This document shows positions 14,111-18,766 of a DNA stretch of 18,766 nt, one piece after another. The notes under the pieces are model-generated. The model was not told where the DNA came from and searched no databases. It saw only the letters and a list, made by a program, of their open reading frames with translations. Every line of letters begins with the position of its first letter. Position 1 is the first letter of the stretch. The translations under genes and the position numbers were made by a program. Location: contig DASTAE010000225.1 of the NCBI GenBank assembly GCA_035712985.1, forward strand, positions 1-18,766, given 5' to 3'. The stretch is from Actinospica sp035712985 (GTDB taxonomy: Bacteria; Actinomycetota; Actinomycetes; Streptomycetales; Catenulisporaceae).

Positions 14111-16171
14111 TCAGGACGTCGCGATGGCCGGGTCGCTGGTGCTGGGGCGGCCGGTTTCGACGTGGCCGGCGAAGCGGCGGAGGTAGGCGGAGTCGCTGGA
14201 GATCTTCACGGCGATGTCGTACCAGCCGTTGGCGCGGTCGGTCTGGACCGTGTGCTCGAAGCCGCCTCCCGGACGTACGCGGAAGGTGCCGTGGCCGCCG
14301 TGGTTGCCGTAGGCGTCGGTGAGGGTGATCTCCACCGAGTAGTCGGCGTGGTTGACGAAGCTCAGCGCCACCTCGCCCTTGCCGCCGCCCAGGTGGCGGG
14401 CCGTCACGTCCAGGCCGTTGACCGGCGCGGAGCCCTTGGCCTCGCGCAGGAAGCCGTTGGGGCCGTGCACCGCGTAGGCGTAGCCGGAGCCGGCCGCCCA
14501 CTTGCCGGTCAGCTTCCTGCCCGCGGACACGGTGTAGTCCCACGGACCGGTCACGTCCACCGTCGAGGTCACGTGGAAGGCGGCGCCGACCGAGCCGAGG
14601 TTGACGAAGTCGAGCTCGATCTGGCCCAGCGTCACCTTGGCGTCCACGGCCAGGTTGTAGGGCAGCGGGCGGGCGTGCCGCAGGCCCGGCTCCTGGACCG
14701 GCATGACCTGGTCGGTCGGCACGTCCGGCACGTAGCTGGCGTGCCGGTCGCGGTCGGCCGGGACGTAGGCCGCGGTGCTCGGCAGGCCCTTGGGTCCGCC
14801 GCCCTCCTTCGAGAAGTCGAAGGCCGAGGTCAGGTCGCCGCAGACGGTGCGGCGCCACGGCGAGACGTTCGGCTCGCTCACCCCGAAGCGCTTCTCCACG
14901 AAGCGGATGATCGAGGTGTGGTCGAAGACCTCGGAGTTCACGTAGCCGCCGGTGCTCCACGGGGAGACGACCAGCATCGGCACCCGCGGGCCGAGGCCGT
15001 AGGGGCCGGCCGCGAACTCGCTGTTGCCGGGGAAGACGTCCAGGCTCACGTCCACCGTCGAGGCGCCCTTGGCCGCGGAGGTCGGCGGCACCGGCGGGAC
15101 GTCGTGGTCGAAGAAGCCGTCGTTCTCGTCGAAGGTGATGAACAGCGCGGTCTTGCTCCACACCTCGGGGTCGGCGGTCAGCGCCTCGAGCACCTGCGCG
15201 ATGTACCAGGCGCCGTAGTTGGCCGGCCAGTTCGGGTGCTCGCAGAAGGCCTCGGGTGCGACGATCCAGGAGACCTGCGGGAGCTTGCCGCCCTGCACGT
15301 CCGCCTTGAGCACGTCGAAGTAGTCGAGGGTGCCGCCGGCCTCGGTGTCGGTGCCGGTCTTCGCCTTGTCGGCCAGCGGGGTGCCCGCGGCGGCGTTCTG
15401 GTACTGGTGGAAGTAGAGCAGCGAGTTGTCGCCGTAGTTGCCGATGTAGGCGTCCTCGGTCCAGCCCCAGGAGCCGCCCGCGGTCAGGCCGGTGCCGATG
15501 TCCTGGTAGATCTTCCAGGAGACCTTCGCCGCCTCGAGCCGCTCGGGGTAGGTGGACCAGTCGTAGCCCGCCTCGGCGTTGTCCAGCACGGGGCCGCCGC
15601 CCTTGCCGTCGTTGCCGACGTAGCCGGTCCACATGTAGTAGCGGTTCGGGTCCGTCGGGCCCATCAGCGAGCAGTGGTACGCGTCGCAGATGGTGAAGGC
15701 GTCGGCCAGCGCGTAGTGGAACGGGATGTCGTTACGGTCCAGGTACGCCATGGTCGTGGTGCCCTTGGCGGCGATCCACTGGTTCCAGTCGCCGCCGTTC
15801 CACGCCTCGTGCGTGCTGTTCCAGTCGTGCGCGAGGTCCTCGATGAACTGCAGGCCGAGGTCCTTCGCGGTCGGGTGGAAGGGCAGCAGCGTGCCGGTGC
15901 CGTTCGGCTGGTGGAAGACCGACTGGCCGTTGGCCTGGCTCACCGGGCGCGGGTCCCCGTAGCCGCGCACGCCGCGCAGCGTGCCGAAGTAGTGGTCGAA
16001 GGACCGGTTCTCCTGCATCAGGATGACGATGTGCTCGACGTCCTTGATCGTGCCGGTGGTCCGGGACGCCGGGATCGAGGCGGCCTTGGCGATGGAGGTG
16101 GACAGGATGGACGCGGCCGCGGCTCCTCCGGACAGCTGGATGAAGCGGCGGCGGTTGGTGTTGACGGCCAT
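14111..16171 (-). CDS. Secreted phospholipase C, phosphocholine-type, Tat-exported
   Basis: The 686-residue enzyme belongs to the phosphoesterase family (pfam04185) and cleaves phosphatidylcholine or related lipids to diacylglycerol and a phospho-head group. A twin-arginine signal (NRRRFIQLSGGA, residues 6-17, with hydrophobic stretch to about 30) predicts folded export. Catalytic-core signatures are complete: ENRSFDHYFG (54-63), GPTDPNR (171-177, with the family's nucleophile Thr) and FDENDGFFDH (347-356), plus Asp417-His418. Two C-terminal DUF756 domains follow (about 500-580 and 586-672), as in full-length bacterial PC-PLC. It is monocistronic and ends near the strong terminator. Its start codon has only a weak AAAGG about 13 bases upstream. 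An inverted repeat (16216-16229) sits 45 bases upstream; phosphate control was considered but no proper PHO box is seen. Confidence 0.93.
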   Translation of the reverse strand: MAVNTNRRRFIQLSGGAAAASILSTSIAKAASIPASRTTGTIKDVEHIVILMQENRSFDHYFGTLRGVRGYGDPRPVSQANGQSVFHQPNGTGTLLPFHPTAKDLGLQFIEDLAHDWNSTHEAWNGGDWNQWIAAKGTTTMAYLDRNDIPFHYALADAFTICDAYHCSLMGPTDPNRYYMWTGYVGNDGKGGGPVLDNAEAGYDWSTYPERLEAAKVSWKIYQDIGTGLTAGGSWGWTEDAYIGNYGDNSLLYFHQYQNAAAGTPLADKAKTGTDTEAGGTLDYFDVLKADVQGGKLPQVSWIVAPEAFCEHPNWPANYGAWYIAQVLEALTADPEVWSKTALFITFDENDGFFDHDVPPVPPTSAAKGASTVDVSLDVFPGNSEFAAGPYGLGPRVPMLVVSPWSTGGYVNSEVFDHTSIIRFVEKRFGVSEPNVSPWRRTVCGDLTSAFDFSKEGGGPKGLPSTAAYVPADRDRHASYVPDVPTDQVMPVQEPGLRHARPLPYNLAVDAKVTLGQIELDFVNLGSVGAAFHVTSTVDVTGPWDYTVSAGRKLTGKWAAGSGYAYAVHGPNGFLREAKGSAPVNGLDVTARHLGGGKGEVALSFVNHADYSVEITLTDAYGNHGGHGTFRVRPGGGFEHTVQTDRANGWYDIAVKISSDSAYLRRFAGHVETGRPSTSDPAIATS

Positions 16172-16215
16172 GGAGGGCGCGGCCTTTCCTCGAGCGGAGA
16201 CAGGGTGGGGCGGGC

Positions 16216-16229
16216 ACCAGTGTGCTGGT
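16216..16229. promoter_or_regulatory. Inverted repeat upstream of phospholipase C
   Basis: ACCAG (16216-16220) and CTGGT (16225-16229) flank TGTG, about 45 bases before the phospholipase start. It could be an operator or leader hairpin. Arms are short. Confidence 0.3.
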
Positions 16230-16360
16230 ACGGACCGGCGCGGGGGTAGGCCTGGCAGGGAAGGTCGGGCGAAGTCTCTTCGAAACCTGTATGAACAAGT
16301 AACAGGGACCTAGCGCTGGGTGACCGGGGGGTTACGGCCCGGGTCCGGCGTTTCCAGGCT

Positions 16361-16388
16361 TTGACATCCCGTCGCCTGTCGGAAAAAT
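16361..16388 (+). promoter_or_regulatory. Possible promoter with perfect -35 box
   Basis: TTGACA (16361-16366) is followed after 16 bases by AAAAAT (16383-16388, 4 of 6 to TATAAT). Transcription would run through the hairpin cluster towards the TetR gene, giving a leader of about 375 bases or a separate small RNA. Confidence 0.3.
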
Positions 16389-16447
16389 CGATTCATCTCG
16401 CAAAGGCCCGACGATCCCGCTTCCGGTGGACACCGTATGTTGATGCG

Positions 16448-16534
16448 CCGCGCCGCGCGGGGTCGGCGCGGGGCGCGTGCACATTGCACGAGGCCAGCGG
16501 CTACGCGGCGGCGCCGCCCACCGCTGCATTGTGC
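16448..16534 (+). repeat. Cluster of three adjacent inverted repeats, possible structured RNA
   Basis: The first hairpin is CCGCGCCG (16448-16455) with CGGCGCGG (16464-16471) and an 8-base loop. The second is CGTGC (16476-16480) with GCACG (16486-16490). The third has CAGCGG (16495-16500) with CCGCTG (16521-16526) enclosing the palindrome GGCGGCGCCGCC (16507-16518). GCACATTG (16479-16486) can instead pair with CATTGTGC (16527-16534) at 7 of 8 positions, enclosing the third hairpin and excluding the second. High GC raises the chance background. Confidence 0.35.
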
Positions 16535-16720
16535 CGCAGTGTTCGTATATTTGTTCGCAGACCATGATCGGCCCGCCGTGCCACCAGCCCGAATGCGAAT
16601 ATTGACCTCGGATAGGGGCTGGAAAATCGGCGAGGACGCGGCATAATCCCAAGCAGTTCCGCGGCGGCGTTCGGGTCTTGATCACCCTCCCGAGGCCATG
16701 GTGGGCGCGGACGGCGGACC

Positions 16721-16740
16721 GGAAACCTGGTGGGGTTTCC
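16721..16740. promoter_or_regulatory. Candidate operator of the second TetR regulator
   Basis: GGAAACC (16721-16727) and GGTTTCC (16734-16740) are perfect 7-base arms around six bases, 30 bases before ATG 16771. A second pairing, GGTGG (16729-16733) with CCACC (16739-16743), overlaps it. Autoregulation by the TetR protein is the simplest reading. Confidence 0.5.
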
Positions 16741-16770
16741 ACCGCGGGTGCGGGCAGGAAGGGGCCTTTG

Positions 16771-17553
16771 ATGGCGATATCGACGTTTGCCACGTCTCGC
16801 GACGAAGAAGTCGCGATCCAGTTGCCCGGCGGCCGGGACGGGCGCGATCCGGAGCGGGCGATCAAGCGCGGGCCGAGCAGGCTGCCGCGCGAGTTCATCC
16901 TGGCCACGCAGCGCGACCGGCTCTACGACGGGCTGGTGCGCACGGTGGCCGAGCACGGCTACACGAACGCCACGGTGACCGAGATCTGCCGGGCGGCGGG
17001 CGTCACCCGGCCGGCTTTCTACGAGCACTTCGACGGAAAGGAGGCCGCGTTTCTCGCGGCCTATACCCGGGGCACCGATCTGCTGCTCGGTGTCCTGGAA
17101 CGCGAATACCGGGCCGGTTCCCAGGACTGGTACTCCGCGGTTTGGCGGCATCTGGAGTGCCTGCTGGCGATTCTCGCCGGCACGCCGTCCTTCGCGGAGG
17201 CGGCGATCGTCGAGATCGAGATGGTCGGCCCGGACGCGCGCCGCAAGCGGGCCGAGCTGCTGCACCGCTTCCGCGGCTTCTTCTCCGGCGCTCCCGAGCT
17301 GCCGAAGGAGGTGGACCGCACCACCGTCATCGACACGGTCATCGGCGGGGTCTACACGGCCATCTACCAGCGGGTCGCGGTCGGCCGGGCCACGGAGCTG
17401 CCCGGCCTGCTGCCCTCGCTCGCGTACTACGTGCTGACCCCGTTCGGCCTGGCCGAGCCGCCGAAGAGCGGTCCGGCCGCGGCGGGCGCGGCCCGCTATC
17501 CGCGCGCGCCGCTCTCCTCGATGCCGCTGTTCCTGACGCCCGGTCAGGACTAG
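16771..17553 (+). CDS. TetR/AcrR-family transcriptional regulator
   Basis: The 260-residue protein has a TetR helix-turn-helix at about residues 50-97 (LYDGLVRTVAEHGYTNATVTEICRAAGVTRPAFYEHFDGKEAAF), after an unusually long N-terminal arm with RGPSRLPREFILATQRDR. That arm is typical of an actinobacterial TetR subgroup with the RLPRE motif. The C-terminal domain (LEREYRAGSQDWYSAVWRHLECLLAILAGTPSFAEAAIVEIEMVGPDARRKR) is a helical ligand-binding region of the kind that often senses lipids or hydrophobic compounds. ATG 16771 has AGGAAGGGG six bases upstream and no internal start is available before the domain. The likely targets are itself and, across the 599-base gap, perhaps phospholipase C. Its stop shares CTAG with the stop of the convergent M81 gene. 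Confidence 0.9.
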   Translation: MAISTFATSRDEEVAIQLPGGRDGRDPERAIKRGPSRLPREFILATQRDRLYDGLVRTVAEHGYTNATVTEICRAAGVTRPAFYEHFDGKEAAFLAAYTRGTDLLLGVLEREYRAGSQDWYSAVWRHLECLLAILAGTPSFAEAAIVEIEMVGPDARRKRAELLHRFRGFFSGAPELPKEVDRTTVIDTVIGGVYTAIYQRVAVGRATELPGLLPSLAYYVLTPFGLAEPPKSGPAAAGAARYPRAPLSSMPLFLTPGQD

Positions 17554-18766
17554 CCGAGGGCCGCGCCCGGCGACGGGACGATGCGCGCGCCGAGGTCGGG
17601 TTCGGCCATCAGCGGGTCGAAGGGGAACAGCGGCCGCTGAATCCGGTGATGGCCGAGCCGGACCAGATCCTGGTCGACGCCGCCCGGGGTCAGCGCGAGC
17701 CGCCAGTCCGCGGCCATCGCGTACAGCTCGGGCTCGAGGTAGCCGATCTTCACGACGACGAGGTCGGCCGTGCGCGGGTCGAGGTCCAGGTCGGTGAAGT
17801 CGTGCTCGTGGTGGTACGGCTTGCGCAGCCGCGTCAGGATCGCGCGCACGCCGCCGACGCGCAGCACGACCTCGGTCTCGGCGTCCCGGTCGCCGTGCCG
17901 GATGGCGTGCACGACGCCGGTCAGGGTGAGCGGTCCGGCGTGCCGGTCGTCCACCTCGGCCCCGGCCGTCACGGTCACCGTCGCGCCCGCGCCCGCCCGC
18001 ACGGCCTCCTCGACGGCCCGCGGTCCCGGCAGCGAGGCGTAGATGGCGACCGGTCCCTCAGGGTCCTGGAACTCCGGGCGGGCCAGCAGTTGCGCCAGGC
18101 CCCAGGTCACATCGCCCGCGCCGCCCGCGGTCGGATTGTCGCCGCTGTCGCTGACGAAGAACGGCCGCGCCGTGGACTTGAGCGCCTCGTCCAGGCACTC
18201 GCCGAAGCTGCCGGTCGGGGCGACGAAGGCGAAGTCGCGCCGGGCGTCCCAGAACGATCGCGCGAGCCGCTCGGCCCCGGCCGCGACCGCCGCCTCGTCG
18301 TGCCCGGTCACGACGACCGCCGCCCGGTTGCGCGGCTCGTCGGCCCACGCGTAGCCGACCCAGATCGCCGCGTCGATCACGCCGTCCCCCGCCTCGACCT
18401 CCGGCACGGCCGCGTAGACGCCGCGGGCCGGCTCGATCCGCGTCGAGGTCTGCTCCCCGGCGAGCAGCACCGGCACCGGAATCCAGGCCTTGACGGGCAG
18501 CGGCGCCCCCGTGCGCAGCAGCCGCAGCAGGTTCGCGAGCGCGCGCTCCTTCGTCTCCAGGTAGTCCTCGTGCGGGGCCATTCGGTAGCAGGTGATCAGG
18601 TCACTCATCTGGAGGAGTTCGCGCGAGACGTTCCTGTGCAGATCCATCGAGGTGGAGACGACGACGTCCGGCCCGATCACGGCGCGGATCCGCGCGAGCA
18701 GTTCCGCCTCGGCGTCGTCGATCCCTTCGACGGTCATCGCGCCGTGGATGTCGAACCAGAGGCCGT
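17550..18766 (-). CDS. M81-family metallopeptidase (MlrC-like), 5' end outside window
   Basis: The 404-residue fragment continues past the window edge: upstream of the internal ATG at 18737 the frame reads GLWFDIHGAM, a conserved M81 motif, so that ATG is not the start. The family is named for MlrC, a zinc enzyme that degrades linearised microcystin; most members are of unknown substrate. The N-terminal DUF1485 domain carries SMDLHRN (Asp41, His43 of the fragment) and MAPHED (His65), whose Asp-x-His and later His spacing fit the family's zinc site. The C-terminal MlrC domain begins near FFVSDSGDNPTAGGAGDVT and includes KIGYLEPEL. It is cytoplasmic, as no export signal is expected. It converges on the TetR gene with a 4-base overlap. 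Assignment to family is firm, function uncertain. Confidence 0.9.
   Translation of the reverse strand, partial: GLWFDIHGAMTVEGIDDAEAELLARIRAVIGPDVVVSTSMDLHRNVSRELLQMSDLITCYRMAPHEDYLETKERALANLLRLLRTGAPLPVKAWIPVPVLLAGEQTSTRIEPARGVYAAVPEVEAGDGVIDAAIWVGYAWADEPRNRAAVVVTGHDEAAVAAGAERLARSFWDARRDFAFVAPTGSFGECLDEALKSTARPFFVSDSGDNPTAGGAGDVTWGLAQLLARPEFQDPEGPVAIYASLPGPRAVEEAVRAGAGATVTVTAGAEVDDRHAGPLTLTGVVHAIRHGDRDAETEVVLRVGGVRAILTRLRKPYHHEHDFTDLDLDPRTADLVVVKIGYLEPELYAMAADWRLALTPGGVDQDLVRLGHHRIQRPLFPFDPLMAEPDLGARIVPSPGAALG

Larger units (their letters stand above)
16172..16770. other. 599-base non-coding divergent region between phospholipase C and TetR genes
   Basis: No convincing gene is seen here. 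On the phospholipase side it holds ACCAG-TGTG-CTGGT and a CCTGT (16286-16290)/ACAGG (16302-16306) inverted repeat. A TTGACA box lies at 16361. Three successive hairpins follow at 16448-16471, 16476-16490 and 16495-16526. Near the TetR gene are a CATAAT box (16642-16647, poor -35) and a 7-6-7 palindrome at 16721-16740. Parts (16540-16610) are visibly richer in A and T than the neighbouring genes. Confidence 0.7.

Noticed and set aside
14027..16249. 740-residue plus-strand open frame opposite phospholipase C
   Set aside because: Val/Arg/Gly-rich shadow; the opposite strand encodes a complete, well-conserved enzyme.
16315..16325. GGTCACCCAGC on the minus strand, 9 of 11 to a PHO-box unit, upstream of phospholipase C
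   Set aside because: A PHO box needs at least two units repeated every 11 bases; the adjacent 11-mers do not match, so PhoP control is not supported.
16546..16551. TATATT resembling a -10 box
   Set aside because: No acceptable -35 box at 16-18 bases spacing.
16332..16907. 191-residue minus-strand frame in the non-coding gap
   Set aside because: No domain, no ribosome site, overlaps the TetR gene and contains the hairpin cluster.
1..18766. Possible defence system, prophage, CRISPR, biosynthetic cluster or mobile element
   Set aside because: No nuclease, transposase, integrase, repeat array, PKS/NRPS or terminal repeats were seen; the genes are ordinary chromosomal families.

Overview
The window is GC-rich (roughly 70% by eye), with actinobacterial codon use, frequent GTG starts and actinobacterial families: an ECF41-type sigma factor, a CGNR zinc finger, a mycothiol-dependent maleylpyruvate-isomerase-like protein and an MmyB-like regulator. 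It is most likely a chromosomal piece of a soil actinomycete (Streptomyces/Catenulispora-like). The genus is not determined. I see no tRNA, rRNA, CRISPR array, insertion sequence, phage gene, defence locus or obvious biosynthetic cluster.

Layout. 1-536: 3' end of a secreted GH18 chitinase. 523-3823: an MFS exporter divergent from a WYL-domain regulator, which is followed by a 2-oxoglutarate/Fe(II) oxygenase; a perfect inverted repeat lies in the divergent gap. 3906-4850: a secreted GH25-like/DUF1906-like protein. 4875-7001: a TetR regulator with a downstream quinone-oxidoreductase-like enzyme, divergent from a SnoaL-like protein; two related palindromes fill the gap. 7016-9086: an MFS transporter followed by an ECF41-like sigma factor that has its own match to the ECF41 promoter. 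9159-9758: CGNR zinc-finger regulator. 9760-14014: a DinB-like protein and MmyB-like regulator, divergent from a DHA2 drug exporter plus a lactate-monooxygenase-like flavoenzyme. 14052-14093: a strong two-way terminator. 14111-16171: Tat-exported phospholipase C. 16172-16770: a 599-base non-coding region rich in inverted repeats. 16771-17553: a second TetR regulator. 17550-18766: an M81/MlrC-like metallopeptidase, cut by the window edge.

How it works together. The window is a chain of small regulator-effector modules rather than one pathway. All three MFS exporters sit beside a regulator (WYL, ECF41 plus CGNR, MmyB-like), and four regulators are divergent from a probable target. Genes are tightly packed, with several convergent pairs touching or overlapping at their stop codons. 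Three secreted enzymes or enzyme-like proteins (chitinase, GH25-like protein, phospholipase C) suggest a saprophyte.

The most informative signals are regulatory: a 7+16+4 match to the ECF41 promoter before the sigma gene, twin TetR palindromes 36 bp apart, a perfect WYL-gene palindrome, a terminator hairpin inside the end of a convergent gene, and a cluster of hairpins behind a TTGACA box near 16.4-16.5 kb. I did not find a clearly new system.
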